Part shown: positions 24,696 to 35,328 of the stretch, piece after piece
How the letters are laid out: each line of letters starts with the position of its first letter
Numbering within the stretch: the stretch's first letter is position 1
Program-made: the position numbers and the translations under genes
The notes under the pieces: model-generated
What the model was told of the DNA's origin: nothing
Databases searched by the model: none
Seen by the model: only the letters and a program-made list of their open reading frames with translations
DNA from: Timema cristinae
Lineage: Eukaryota > Arthropoda > Insecta > Phasmatodea > Timematidae
NCBI GenBank assembly: GCA_039000515.1
Contig: JBCFYV010000001.1
Coordinates: 18,577,928-18,641,927 of the forward strand
Direction of reading: 5' to 3'
Length of the DNA: 64,000 nucleotides

Positions 24696-24912
24696 TGTAC
24701 CTCATGGGACTTGGGGTAAAGTTTTCACATTAGGACCCAAAGTTAATGGGTTCAAACCCAACACTAAGTATATAAAAATCCGTAGCACAACTTTCTTTGG
24801 AGGATAAATAAATTCGTGGGTTTTATTTTGATGGTGGCATGTAAAAGAACCCTGTAAGGGATGTGAAAATACCTTTCGGCAGAATTGTTTGGTTCTTCCT
24901 TTCTCGCTCATA
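24696..24912 (+). mobile_element. Family B SINE
   Basis: Head ACCTCATGGGACTTGGGGTA (A-box region), B-box-like GGGTTCAAACCCAACAC; middle AAATCCGTAGCACAACTTTC, TTTGGAGGATAAAT; core GGTGGCATGTAAAAGAACCC, GTGAAAATACCTTTCGGCAG; end TTCCTTTCTCGCTCATA. It is the most complete plus-strand copy of family B here. Confidence 0.8.
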
Positions 24913-25363
24913 TACTTTCATTGTGAAATGGAACGGGAAACTACCAAACCTTCAGTACTGTTATTTTACACGTGTTTCTTCCCAGATGATGCGGGCAGCA
25001 CTAACCAGCCGAAGGGCTGATTGTATGCCTAGTTCAGGTTTGATGAGAAACGCATCAGGACCAACCATCTAGTCAAAGATTCATTACAATTATATTTTAT
25101 TTGTGAAATTTGTATGCAGTTATCGCAATAGTTGCAAAATATATCAGATGATAAAAATAAAATCCGTAGATTTTGGGATAGAAAATGAATCTTACGTCAA
25201 AATACACTGGGGTATAATGTGAAATTGTTAAAATAATTGGCAGTCCAACACACTGAATTTAAAAAAAATCCTGTCACTAAATTAAAAACGAATTCCGTAA
25301 ATGATTGACATTTTCTCACTGTACATTTTGTTTTAATTTTTCAGTAATGATAATTAAATATGA

Positions 25364-25568
25364 CCCGCTTTGATGCCCGCGTGGTCTAACGCACTACTCT
25401 CAAAGTAGACTAGACTAATGATGACGTAAAATCGAGGATCGAGTCTTGGTCGAGTGTATTGAGAGTGGTTTTCCCTAAATGGATTTCCATTTTACCTCCA
25501 CGAAAGTTTGGGTAAAATTTATCTAAATATATTCTTCCTGATCCCTAAAACCATCAGCGTGACTAGAC
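25364..25568 (+). mobile_element. Family A2 SINE, 3'-truncated
   Basis: Head CCCGCGTGGTCTAACGCACT, CAAAGTAGACTAGACTAATG, B box GAGGATCGAGTC; body GGTTTTCCCTAAATGG, TTTACCTCCACGAAAG; then the sequence leaves the family at about ATCAGCGTGACTAG without the 3' tail. Confidence 0.75.
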
Positions 25569-25854
25569 CTGTTTTCACTTTTAATGAACGCATTAAGCTA
25601 CTATTCAGTTTTCTGAAGTTCATCAATTATTCATTATTAGATAATCATTGAAAATGTGTAGTCAGAAATCGCCTCTATCTGCAGTATCAACTTACCACTG
25701 ACGAAAAGCTGACGCTGCTATTATGGTTGACCATCGTTTTTGACTTCTTGTGAGGATCCCAGCAGAGAAGCTTTTGATAGAACGTCAATATCTCAAATTG
25801 AAATGTCAAAGAGAGGAGAGAATTTGGATTTTTTTTTGGTGGGGAAATGTGTTT

Positions 25855-25870
25855 CCCTCCCCGGGGAGGG
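25855..25870. repeat. Perfect 16-bp palindrome
   Basis: CCCTCCCCGGGGAGGG is its own reverse complement and sits inside a larger imperfect hairpin (GTTTCCC..GGGATAAAC, with a further GGGGAAAT/TTTTCCC match outside). Confidence 0.7.
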
Positions 25871-26042
25871 GATAAACTTTTCCCTGAGAAAATCAGGACG
25901 TTTCTATTTCTATACCGCAAACCTTGTACGTGTAAGCGAGTGACAAAGGGATTTAGAGGGGATGGTGGAAACAGGGGGCTGGATTACAAGTTCTTAGTTC
26001 GATTCCATCCACTCGCCACTGCGAGATATAATCTAGGATACC

Positions 26043-26277
26043 CACATCAGTGGCCACGTGGTCTAAGGCGCTATTCTACGCAGTAGACTAGACTGCTGAT
26101 GACGTGGCGATCAAAGTTCAAACCTCGTTGGGTATACTGGGTCTGGTTTTTTTCTCTACATCCACAAAAATATGGGTACATTTCCTCTAAACATAATCTT
26201 TCTAATCCCTGGAACCATCAGCGGAATTAGTGCATAAGCGTATATAGCCTGAACGGGTAGTAAGACGCGGTGCTAGA
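26043..26277 (+). mobile_element. Family A2 SINE, full length
   Basis: Head CAGTGGCCACGTGGTCTAAG, CAGTAGACTAGACTGCTGAT, B box AGTTCAAACCTCG; body TTTCTCTACATCCACAAAAA; tail GCGTATATAGCCTGAACGGG, TAGTAAGACGCGGTGCTAGA. It starts the dense SINE cluster that runs to 31.8 kb. Confidence 0.85.
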
Positions 26278-26506
26278 TAAAACAAATATATATAGTGGTT
26301 GAGTGGTAGAAGCTTGAAACTTTTTTTCCTTTTATAATATATATAAGAATATAATAGTGTCTTTTCGAAAAAAAAGTTGCTAAAGGAAGTGATGTTTTAT
26401 TTCGAATATAGTTCACTGGGATACTTACTGATAATCTTTTTGGAACTGTAAATTTCACAGCGGAAAGCTCCAAATTATTTGTTAAAAGACACGTTAAAAT
26501 GGTGGG

Positions 26507-26762
26507 ACCCGCCTCGGTGACGTAGTCGGCTAACGCGCAAGCCGTGTTGAGCTCGACTGCTGAGGACGGGGAGATCGAGGTTCGAATCTAGTTCGGGTGG
26601 TTTTTCCTAAATGGTTTTCCACTCTCCCTCTACGCCAATGTGGGTTCACTTCCTTTAATTCAACCATCCCATGTCCTAATCCATTAGCGTAATTAATACT
26701 TAAAGCGTATAATCCGAACGGGTAGTAAGATGCGGTGCTAAATAATAATAAACAATAAATAA
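26507..26762 (+). mobile_element. Family A1 SINE, full length with target-site duplication
   Basis: Head CCGCCTCGGTGACGTAGTCG, GCTAACGCGCAAGCC, B box GAGGTTCGAATC; body TTTTCCACTCTCCCTCTACG, CAATGTGGGTTCAC; tail GCGTATAATCCGAACGGGTA, GTAAGATGCGGTGCTAAATA. It is flanked by an 11-bp duplication AAAATGGTGGG at 26496-26506 and 26763-26773. This is a reference copy for the A1 variant, whose head carries GGACGGGGAGATCGAGG. Confidence 0.9.
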
Positions 26763-26987
26763 AAAATGGTGGGTATTTTGATATATTATTTGGGAATCAA
26801 AGATGTGCAAGAGTTTAAAAATGAATGTAAATATAGTGCCTCGTATATTTCGTGAACGTGAAGTGACTAAATAGGCCGATAATTTAAAATAGATTAATCA
26901 AAATTTTCAGGTTTTGAATTTAAATTAATGCTTTGAAGAAGTAAATCGAAAACTTGCCCGTTCATCTGATGGTTAATTTGTTTATAT

Positions 26988-27212
26988 CAGCTTCGGTGGC
27001 CGCGTGGTCTAACGCGCTACTCTTACAGTAGACTAGACTGTCGATGTAGAGGAGATCGAGGCTCGAATCCCAGTCGGTGTGCTGAGGTGGGTTTTTCAAA
27101 AATTATTTTCTCCTCTATCTTTCTAAAAAATAATATAGCCTTTCTAGTCCCATAAGTTCATTCGCATAGTTATTACATTAGCGCATAACCCAAATGGGTA
27201 GTAAGACATGAT
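26988..27212 (+). mobile_element. Family A2 SINE
   Basis: Head CTTCGGTGGCCGCGTGGTCT, AACGCGCTACTCTTACAGTA, B box GAGGCTCGAATCCC; a shortened body; tail GCGCATAACCCAAATGGGTA, GTAAGACATGATAAAA. Its head is among the best preserved of the A2 type. Confidence 0.85.
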
Positions 27213-27540
27213 AAAAAAAAAGTGTTTGTCCATCTTAAATACAAAGAACTAAAGTTCTTACTCACAAAAAAGTAAGAGTAAAAATGAAATAAACTAGTTT
27301 GTGCTTCTATTGTCGAAAATGGCCGAAGTGTGCAAATTCATTTAAAAATAATCCAGTATAACACAGCTCACCAATATTCTACACCGGAAGCTCGGTTGTA
27401 GTTGAATAAATACAAAAGTAGAATACAAAAAACCATCCCACAATGTGACATTTGGTTTGAGCTGTATTATACAGGTTAGGTGTTGTATGGGTTGAGAGTG
27501 GAGGGGGAGGGGCTGGAAAGATAAGCTCTTAGAACTCAAA

Positions 27541-27786
27541 CCCACCTCGGTGGCGTAGTTGGCTAACGCGCTTCTCGTGTTGAGCTTGACTTCTGAGTAC
27601 GGGGAGATCGAGGTACGAATCTCGGTCGGGTGAACTGTGGTTGGTTTTTCCTAAATGGTTTTCCACTCTCCCTCCACGCAAATGCGGGTTCACTTCCTCT
27701 AATTCAACCTTCCCAATTCCTAATCTATTAGCGTAATTAGTACTTAAAGCGTTTAACCCGAATGGTTAGTAAGACGCAGTGCTAAA
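27541..27786 (+). mobile_element. Family A1 SINE, full length
   Basis: Head CCCACCTCGGTGGCGTAGTT, GGCTAACGCGC, B box GAGGTACGAATCTC; body CTAAATGGTTTTCCACTCTC, CCTCCACGCAAATGCGGGTT; tail TTTAACCCGAATGGTTAGTA, AGACGCAGTGCTAAAT, running straight into a long (ATT)n. An imperfect direct repeat (CTTAGAACTCAAA before, CTTAAACTCAAA after the ATT array) looks like the target-site duplication, which would put the microsatellite inside the insertion as its 3' tail. Confidence 0.9.

Positions 27787-27852
<66 letters not shown>
27787..27852 (+). repeat. (ATT)22 microsatellite, SINE 3' tail
   Basis: 66 bases of ATT repeats continuous with the end of the preceding family A1 copy. Shorter ATT tails follow other A and C copies (9340, 31405, 47674, 52270), so ATT is the characteristic tail of these SINEs. 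Confidence 0.9.
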
Positions 27853-28272
27853 CATCTTAAACTCAAAATGGTGTTAACTTGGCTATGGACTTGAGTATTG
27901 ATTTTTTTAACAAAACATATTCAGAATCAAACTTCTTAAGAAGCAAACGACTAATAAAATTTCCTCCAAAGACATTAATCTCCACGTGTGTTTTGTGGGG
28001 TTGTCCTTGTAGTGAGTGACAAGCAAATCCACAAACTGAACCTCAATGAAGAAGTGACCCAAGTCACATCAAATATCTTTTTAAGATTTATTATATTTGT
28101 CAACATACTAAAATAGAAATACAACAAACTAAGGATGTGTTCATAAATCGATCTATTCCTCAGTTTATATTTCTTTTGTTTATATATCTTTGTAAAACAA
28201 AACAAAACAAAGTATTTAAAAATTTAATTATCGATTAATTGTGTTTTTATTGATCTTAAATTTATTGTAGAG

Positions 28273-28535
28273 CAGTGGTTTTCAAGCTTATTTTTGATTG
28301 TACCCCTAGGACAAGACAACATTTCTAATGTACCCTCGCGATAAATTTTCCCAAAATGACAAATATTAGGTAATCAATCAACGGAGAAAATCTACTTTAG
28401 TCATCTAAAAAATTTCCCACCTCGTTTGGTCCTCTAGTCATTTTGCTGATTTTTTCTTTGAGAATTACTCATTTGACCCCTGAATGTAACTCGTATTGCC
28501 CTGAAGGTACGCGTACCCTAGTTTGAGATTCACTG
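28273..28535. mobile_element. hAT-like MITE
   Basis: Begins CAGTGGTTTTCAAGC and ends AGTTTGAGATTCACTG, imperfect terminal inverted repeats of the CAGTGGTTCTCAAA type widely seen in hAT elements. Subterminal GTACCCCTAGG and GTACGCGTACCCTAG are also inverted to one another. Length is 263 bp with no coding capacity. Flanking octamers (TTGTAGAG and TTATAAAC) match only partly, so the 8-bp duplication is worn or absent. Confidence 0.75.
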
Positions 28536-29063
28536 TTATAAACAATTATTTTATTATTCATTATATTTAATACACTTTTAACAAATTGCAATCATTGGTA
28601 ACCTAATAATTGAGCTATATCGTTTAAAAAGGTCCCTAGTTAAATCAGATTTTAAAATTATTAATGTAATATCGTACTCTATACATATAAAAGGTTGTTT
28701 TGAAAATTAATGCACCATAACACATATTCAATACATAAACACATGCATTTATCTCATCAAGAAGAGGGGGCAGGGGGGAGAACAGTAATATTTTTACAAT
28801 AAGAATTTTGTTATATAATAACTTTAATGGAAATGTTTACATTAATAATTTTAGTAATTCATCATTACTACCATTAAATTAATAACTTACTTTGTAAAGT
28901 ATTATGCTCGTAATAAATTAGACTGACAATGATGAAGAGCTGAAAATTTCGAATCATGCTAGGATGCAATGAAGCGTATTTCCATATGTTATTTTTATAC
29001 CACAGTTATCACCACAGTCTGCCTACATCTTATTTACATGCATGTGGATGAATACACCCTAAC

Positions 29064-29302
29064 ACGTTTCGGTGGCCGCATGGTCTAACGCGCTATCCTC
29101 GCAATATACTTGATTGTGGATGATGATGAGATCGGGGTTTGAATCTCAGTTGGTTGTACTGAGGGTATTTTTCCAAGATTGTTATCCACGATTCCTTCGC
29201 CCAAATGCGGGTACACTTCATCTAAATATAATCATTTAAGCCATTAGTGTAATAATTACATAAACGTATAATCTGAACGGGAAGTAAAACGCGTTGCTAA
29301 GA
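29064..29302 (+). mobile_element. Family A2 SINE, full length
   Basis: Head GTTTCGGTGGCCGCATGGTC, TAACGCGCTATCCTCGCAAT, B box GGGGTTTGAATCTC; body GCCCAAATGCGGGTACACTT; tail CGTATAATCTGAACGGGAAG, TAAAACGCGTTGCTAAG. Flanking words ACACCCTAA and ACACTCTAA are a likely 9-bp duplication with one mismatch. Confidence 0.85.
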
Positions 29303-29518
29303 AAAGAAACAAATAAAAAAAAACACTCTAAGGTCCACAATCATCATCCTGCTCCCATTATTAAGTTACAAATACTAATAGTAATAATAACAATACCATC
29401 GTTTGCAATCCATATTTAAGTTTATATAAAATCTAAAACCAACAATAAAAAAGAGAACCTAAAATATTAGTAGACAACAAGAGAGAGTCAATATACAGAA
29501 CGTGCTGTAACATGTGTA

Positions 29519-29780
29519 ACCCATCTCAGTGGTAGACAGGATACACAAAAACAATTAAAAGAGTTAGGACGCATAACACCACTCTCACAATAAACTACGC
29601 TGCCGATGACGAGCAGGTCACAGTTCGAATCACGGTCGGGTGTATACTGAGGGAAGTTGTTCCTAAATTGTTCCCCACTCTCTATCCATTCAAATGCGGG
29701 TACACTAAATCTATGTTCAACTTTCCTCATACCTTGTCCATTAGCGTGATTAGTACATGAGCGTATAGTCCAAATTGTTG
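29519..29780 (+). mobile_element. Family A SINE with an altered head
   Basis: B box GTTCGAATCACGGTCGGGTG and body CAAATGCGGGTACAC are clear. The A-box part is separated by about 30 extra bases (ATACACAAAAACAATTAAAA), suggesting a small insertion in the head. The tail is cut short after GCGTATAGTCCAAATTG. Confidence 0.7.
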
Positions 29781-30198
29781 CAATTTTTTTTTAAAGAAGT
29801 GTTAAAAATGGCCATCTTTATCATGAATGCAATCATTGCATTGCAATTTATTTTTTGAAAAAGTGCCACATTATATGACATGACGCCTGTAGGCTCGCGT
29901 TTGGACCAAAGGGGGTCATTATTGTAATGCTATGCAATTCCACTTTACTAAAGTCAATAACTCGTAAACAAGGTCAAATGGGACACTTGTTTATTTTAAC
30001 CTATTCCATTGTTATGGTTTTCCTGTCTACCAATTAAGTTAGTCTCACATATTACAATACACCTTGTATATCGTCGATACACGTATATATATGAGTTAAC
30101 GTGTTTTAAACTTTTTAACCTAAAATCACACACCTAATTATATAAATACTTATATAGCCCCTTGGATTTAAATACTTATATTATTATTATGATTATTT

Positions 30199-30433
30199 AC
30201 CACTGCGTCTTACTACCCGTTCTGATTATACGCTTTAAGTACTAATTACGCTAATAGAATGGGAATTGGGAAGGTTGAATTAGAGAAAGTGAGCCCGCAT
30301 TTGCGTGGAGAGAGAGGGGAAAACTATTTAGGAAAAACCACCACAGTTCACCCGACCGAGTTTCGAACCTCAATCATCCCGTCCTCAGAGGTCGAGCTAA
30401 ACATGACTAGCCAACTACGCCACCGAGGCGGGT
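30199..30433 (-). mobile_element. Family A1 SINE, full length
   Basis: Minus-strand copy: tail CACTGCGTCTTACTACCCGT, TTATACGCTTTAAGTACTAA; body GAGCCCGCATTTGCGTGGAG; head TTCGAACCTCAATCATCCCG, TAGCCAACTACGCCACCGAG. Similar words at both flanks (TAAATACTTATA and TAAATAACTATA) suggest the target-site duplication. It is the first minus-strand copy after a run of plus-strand ones. Confidence 0.85.
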
Positions 30434-31157
30434 AAATAACTATAAAACAAAAATGATTGATATAAAGATGATACATTTAAGTGAATTGTATGAGATCGAT
30501 TCAGTGACCTCTTAAATCTCTAATACAACTATTTCTTTTATAAACTATTAAACCATGAGAATGTTCAGATACAGATAGATCCGGTGAGGTGTTACATCGT
30601 TCACCACAAAAGCTACCAGAGGATTGGGATATAGAGTCTAAGGTGAAATGGCAAAACAAAAAAATATATAAAAAGAATAAAGAAGCGTTGTAAAAATAAA
30701 ATAAAAGAGGTCCAAACGAGAAAGACAGATCTAGGAAGTGAATGAATCACGTAAAAGACTCGATCTCTATAAAAGAGATTTCAATTCTCTTTCGGTTTTC
30801 TGAACCAGCGTTAAAGTCTCCATTACTTTGAAAGATGCTTACGGCCAATTTTCTCCAATAATATGTATGTATTCATATATGTATATTTAATCCCGTAAAT
30901 TATTTTTTTATTCAGTTGGAAATATTGTGTAATTTGGTAAAGTGGTAAGATGGTGGGAAATGGCTCATTCTGCAGATCTTAAGCACAGAGACCAAAGTAA
31001 AAAAGTTCTTCCCTCTAGAAAACGTGACATCAGGTCCCGCCCCAAATACCTATGTTTGGACTTGGACCCAAGGTATACATGGTGTATGTTTATATTAAGT
31101 TCCTTTTTACAAGAATTCTTCTGCGCAGTACGTCAAGCCCTAGTATATTATAAGAAA

Positions 31158-31404
31158 GCCGCCTCGTAGGAGTGGTTAGCTAACGTGCAAGTTTCTTGTT
31201 GAGTTAGACTTTCATGGAAGGGGAGATCGAGGTTCGAATTTCACTCAGGTGAACTGGGGATAGTTTTCCCTTAAAGGTTTTCCCCTCTCCCTCCACGAAA
31301 ATGCGTGTTCACTTCCTCCTCTATATTCAACCCTCCCAATTCTTAACCCATTAGAGTAATTAGTAGACCTTACTTAAGCGTATAACCCGAACGGTTGCTA
31401 AGTA
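31158..31404 (+). mobile_element. Family A1 SINE, full length
   Basis: Head GCCGCCTCGTAGGAGTGGTT, AGCTAACGTGC, B box GAGGTTCGAATTTC; body CCCCTCTCCCTCCACGAAAA; tail AAGCGTATAACCCGAACGGT, TGCTAAGTA, followed by an ATT-type tail. The tail lacks the GTAAGACGCG segment (deleted). Confidence 0.85.
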
Positions 31405-31477
31405 TTTATATTATTAGTATTATTATAAATATAAAATATAAAAAATAGCATTATTATAATTATTATTAATATTATTA

Positions 31478-31756
31478 GCACCGCGTCTTACTACCCGTTC
31501 GTGGTATACGCACTTACGCTAATGTGTAATGGTAGGGTGATTGTGAGATGAAATGGAGGGCCTACAGTTTAACTTGGAATCCGAACCACGGTAGAGGCCT
31601 GGCATTCCACACATTCACAAGTTGTGATTAATACACGTTTTGTCAGAGGTGAAGGAAGGGTTTGGTAATCAGGTAAGTCTGTGCCGGGACCGAGGATTGA
31701 ACCCTGAACCCCAGCACAGAAGTCTGACACCTTACCCCTAGACCACCAGGTCACCT
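31478..31756 (-). mobile_element. Family C SINE, full length
   Basis: Reading the minus strand: head GGTGACCTGGTGGTCTAGGG, GTAAGGTGTCAGACTTC, B-box-like GGGTTCAATCCTCGGTCCCG; a body unlike family A (CCAAACCCTTCCTTCACCTC, TGTGGAATGCCAGGCCTCTA); then the tail ATACCACGAACGGGTAGTAA, GACGCGGTGCTAA, which is the family A tail. This is the reference copy for family C. Confidence 0.9.
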
Positions 31757-31804
31757 AAATATTAAATAAATTATAAATATAATACCTTTATTATATTATA
31801 CATA

Positions 31805-33010
31805 CATGGGGGATGTGAACTCTACCGACAAACGTTCAGATGTGGTTCTTGGATGTTTGCTGGGTGTTTTGATACAAGGAACCCTGGTCTCCGATGGCAC
31901 GTAGTTGCATTTCGATCTTATACGAACAACTATTGTACGAGATTTGAACGTGAGTCATGGAACAGTTTTGAACATCTTACATGAACAACTATAGCACCCG
32001 TATCATCGACAGAAGATTCACACATTGCAGCCAGTGGACTTTCCACATCGAGGGGTGTTTGCAAATTGGTTCTTACAGCGATGGGCAGACAACCCCTGCT
32101 TTCGTAATATAAGCCGATGAGATCATGTTTACAAGAGAAGGCATGTTCAACAGTAGGACTAGCCATAGCTAGGCTAACGAAAACCCACATGCACTGCAAC
32201 ATAGCGCTTATCAACAGACATTCGCTGTGAATGTATGGGCTGGTATGGTAAACGATTTTATGATTGGGCCTGATATACTTCCCGACAGAATGAACGGAGT
32301 TGTCTACAAAACGTTCCTTGAAGATGCCCTCCCACAGGTGCTGGAAGATGTGCCGCTGATAATTCGCAGGCGTATGTGGTCTCAACATGACAGGGTGCCG
32401 GCACACTTCACTTGCAATGTTCTGTACCACCTTGATGCACAGTTTGGGCAACGATGGATTGGTCGTGGTGGTCCTGTTCCATGGCCAGCTCAGTCCTCAG
32501 ATATGACGGTGATGGACTTCTTCTTCTGGGGTCATGTGAAGAGCCCAGTCTACGAGACTCCCGTCGACATTCCCGTGGACCTGGTTGCTGGATTGTCACA
32601 GCTGCTGAAGATGTACGCCGATCTCCCAAGATGTTAGAGCGTGTAAGACAGTCCATGACGCGTCGCTGTACTGTGTGTCGCGATCAATACGTACAGTAAC
32701 AGAACAGGTATTGAACAGTAATGTAATAAAAGTGTACGCGTTTTATCCTGAGGGTTGTTACATTAACCATATTATTTGTGTTGTAATTTTTGGTATTTGT
32801 TCAGGTAGTAAATGATATTACAGAAGTCGGAAGGTAATGAATGAGCCTTTGAGTACTTTCTTTATAATATCACGATCCATCTGTCACGAGCCAAGAGACA
32901 TTACACCAACTTACTCAGTAATGAGACCATGGGTTTATTTTATCAAAACACTCGGCATACATCCCTGAATCACCTCTGAACGTCTGTCGGTAGAGTTCAT
33001 ATCCACCATG
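31805..33010. mobile_element. Mariner-like (IS630-Tc1-mariner) transposon, DD41D type
   Basis: A 1206-bp element bounded by TA on both sides (31803-31804 and 33011-33012). Its first 70 bases (31805-31874) and last 70 (32941-33010) are inverted repeats with limited mismatches: CATGGGGGATGTGAACTCTA on the left, TAGAGTTCATATCCACCATG on the right. TA target duplication, inverted ends and a transposase remnant inside agree. It begins 49 bp after a family C SINE. It is defective: the transposase lacks its N-terminal DNA-binding part and has stops and frameshifts. Confidence 0.9.
31909..32699 (+). pseudogene. Mariner-like transposase pseudogene (DD41D)
   Basis: The remnant of a cut-and-paste transposase that would excise and reinsert the element at TA. 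Visible in order: the end of the DNA-binding region (VSHGTVLNILHEQL), HPYHRQK, the first catalytic Asp in ADEIMFTREGMFNS, NVWAGMVNDF, the second Asp in WSQHDRVPAHF, RWIGRGGPVPWP, and the third in MDFFFWGHVKSPVYETP. Exactly 41 residues separate the second and third Asp, so it fits the DD41D (rosa/Visitor-like) group rather than DD34D mariner. The C terminus ERVRQSMTRRC ends at TAA 32697-32699. Damage: most of the N-terminal helix-turn-helix region is missing (only about 35 bases separate it from the left inverted repeat), TAG at 31992 and at 32170 (a Trp position in relatives), a frameshift near 32113 and another near 32590. The largest open piece is 32227-32637. The opposite-strand frame at 31930-32451 is a shadow. 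Confidence 0.9.
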
Positions 33011-33197
33011 TATATGTATGTATATATATATAATATTATATATGTATACAAAGAGCTTTAGATTTTTGGAAAGGAGAAAGAATTAATGTTAATTCTATTT
33101 TGGCCCATACTGTGGTATGGTTTTGTAATCTAGTAAAAAGACAAAGTTATGTATAAAATAAGAAATATTAATTTTCCTTGGTTAAACTTTACCAACT

Positions 33198-33268
33198 TTG
33201 TGGTCAGTGGCCAGAGTTCCTGGATACAGATACTAAGGTCCTGGGGTTCAATCCCCGGCGCTTTGATA
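33198..33268 (+). mobile_element. tRNA-like SINE head, unassigned
   Basis: TTTGTGGTCAGTGGCCAGAG (A-box-like) and CTGGGGTTCAATCCCCGG (T-arm, perfect stem CCGGGG/CCCCGG variant) at tRNA spacing. It resembles the family C head in the B box but not beyond. The following sequence does not match A, B or C, so it is a separate tRNA-derived relic. Confidence 0.45.
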
Positions 33269-33525
33269 TTTTCTGTGAAGCAGTGGGTCTGTAATGGAGT
33301 AAAGTCAACCTCAGGAGGACAAATGAGGAGCTACTTGAATACCACATGACAACTTATATATGCAGAAAATGGCAATATCTTCTCCAACAGGCGGCGGCTT
33401 CTTGGTCGGTATAGCTCGATTTCTGGCTTACGTTATGGTATTTTTTTTATTATGCACACTACACACTCGTATTGTTCATCTCCAATATCACACACGACTG
33501 AAGGGTGGGTATAAGTGTTTTTTTT

Positions 33526-33764
33526 TAAGCAAATATTCTTACTTCCCTTTCGAGTTGTACTAATTATGCTTTTGGTTTTAAGGACTAGGAAGGTTAAATT
33601 TAAAGGAAGTTTACCCAAATTTGCGTGGAGGAAAAGTTGAAAACCATTTAGGAAAATACTCCCCCAGTACACCCAACCGAGAATCGAACCTCTATATCCC
33701 CGTCATAGGCAGTATAGTATACTGTGAGATTAGCACCTTAGACTATTAAGCCACCGAAGTGGGT
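33526..33764 (-). mobile_element. Family A2 SINE
   Basis: Minus-strand copy: worn tail ATTCTTACTTCCCTTTCGAG; body GACTAGGAAGGTTAAATTTA, AATTTGCGTGGAGGAAAAGT; head ACCGAGAATCGAACCTCTAT, GACTATTAAGCCACCGAAGT. The T9 run on the left is its A-rich end. Confidence 0.8.
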
Positions 33765-35328
33765 AGTTTATTTTATCCCTTAACAAGCCATGCACTTATA
33801 TAACGCACACTATAATGTTTAATACTGTCAACATTTCTACTAAAACGTCACTTGTTAAATACACCCAATGCCCAAAATTAAATTTGTCATATTGTAATAA
33901 GAATGACGGGGTGTTTTTTTACCCTCACCATTTCATACTCTCACTCCTTCACCTTAAATATTAGTTACGTGTCTGTGAATCACATCATCAATTATAATTT
34001 TCTTTTCAAACCGAATGATGATTCACAATCATTTATTCCCTGCAGTAGAAAAACTTTTGTCACACCACGTATTTCACCCTATAACCACTCTTTTCACCCC
34101 TACCATTTTTTTTTCAAGAGACAGTGACGTAATAGACAAAGCTTGGTAGGAGAGAATGACTTCATTTTGTAGGTAAGGACAAACGGATGTTTGAGGTAAG
34201 TATTATAAGAGTCCTCGGTTCGCTCGAACGAGTCCATTATAGAAAGAAAGAAAGAAAGAAGAGGTAAGGGGGAAGGGGGTGTGAGATGGAGGCAGGAAAC
34301 TGTTACAGAATGAACAATACGAAGGACACGGTATAAACACCATCTGGGGAGAAGGGGGAGGAAGGCAAAAAAGGAAGCAATAACATAATAATAAGAACAG
34401 GAACAAACACAGAAGTAATACAAAAACACCAGAACAAACCAAACATGTGTGTACGTATATGGTGGATGCTGCCATAAATACCGAATTAGAACTTATTAAA
34501 AACAAAAGGGATGCTTATGACCTTTAAATTAATATTGTAAAATTTCAATATTAGATGCACTGCCCTTAATTTTTTTAAGTCTTAATCTGATAATATATGT
34601 TACATATATTCTTACTCACCATTCGCCAAGCTAGGATAAAAGTTATTTTTTATTTATTTTTTATTAAAAGGCCAACTGGTTGAACCTCTACAAGAGTGCA
34701 AACCCATACAGTTAAATATTTTCTTACTTTCAGAATTTTAATATTTATTTTTACTAAGAAAGGCTAAACAAATAACAATCACCCAAACATAAAAGAGAGC
34801 TGATTAGTATTTTAACAATACTGCCATTTTTAGTGAATTATTTATGAGTAGAATAAATAAAATTCATTAGCTAAATAAATAAGAGATTTGGGTCATTTTT
34901 GGAAACGTTATTTGAGCCTTACAACGTTAGGTTGTATCCAGCTATGGAGGAAATGTTTTTATTGCTCGAATTTTTTAGGTGAGTCGGAGATTAAAAACAC
35001 ACCAGATTATTGTCAGTAAAAAATACATATATGTATAAATATATATACCCTGAATTTATTTATTCCAAATGTTAGGGCTCACATCTTATTTTGTACCCAA
35101 TTGCATTCGTGTGAACTCTTTACTTGAAGTCGTTTAATTTTGATTTGGACCATAGCAAGTCCGGAGTACAGTCAAATTTAATGCATTTTTGTTATCTATT
35201 GTTTTAAAAAAAACTTTTTCTTCTTTTCAACTAATACAAATGGTAGCCCTGAATAATACCACACCTAACCTTCACATTAAATCTTTCACACACTCTAGTT
35301 AATAAAATGGACTAAGTCATCAATTCTC
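33765..35328. other. AT-rich sequence with purine-rich patch, no gene
   Basis: The opposite-strand open frames at 34100-34505 are Leu/Phe/Ser-rich low complexity caused by the GA-rich plus strand (34230-34400), not genes. Nothing else is recognised. Confidence 0.5.
34242..34262. repeat. (AGAA)n microsatellite
   Basis: Five GAAA units within a purine-rich region (34200-34400). Confidence 0.85.

Noticed and set aside
29488..29730. Minus-strand open frame of 80 residues
   Set aside because: It is antisense to a family A SINE and shifts out of frame in other copies.
31930..32451. Open frame of 173 residues on the minus strand, the longest in the window
   Set aside because: It lies entirely opposite the mariner-like transposase remnant, whose plus-strand translation shows the catalytic motifs. 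The minus-strand protein has no recognisable content.
34100..34505. Overlapping minus-strand open frames, Leu/Phe/Ser/Cys-rich
   Set aside because: Caused by a purine-rich plus strand; the apparent hydrophobic segments reflect composition, not a membrane protein.
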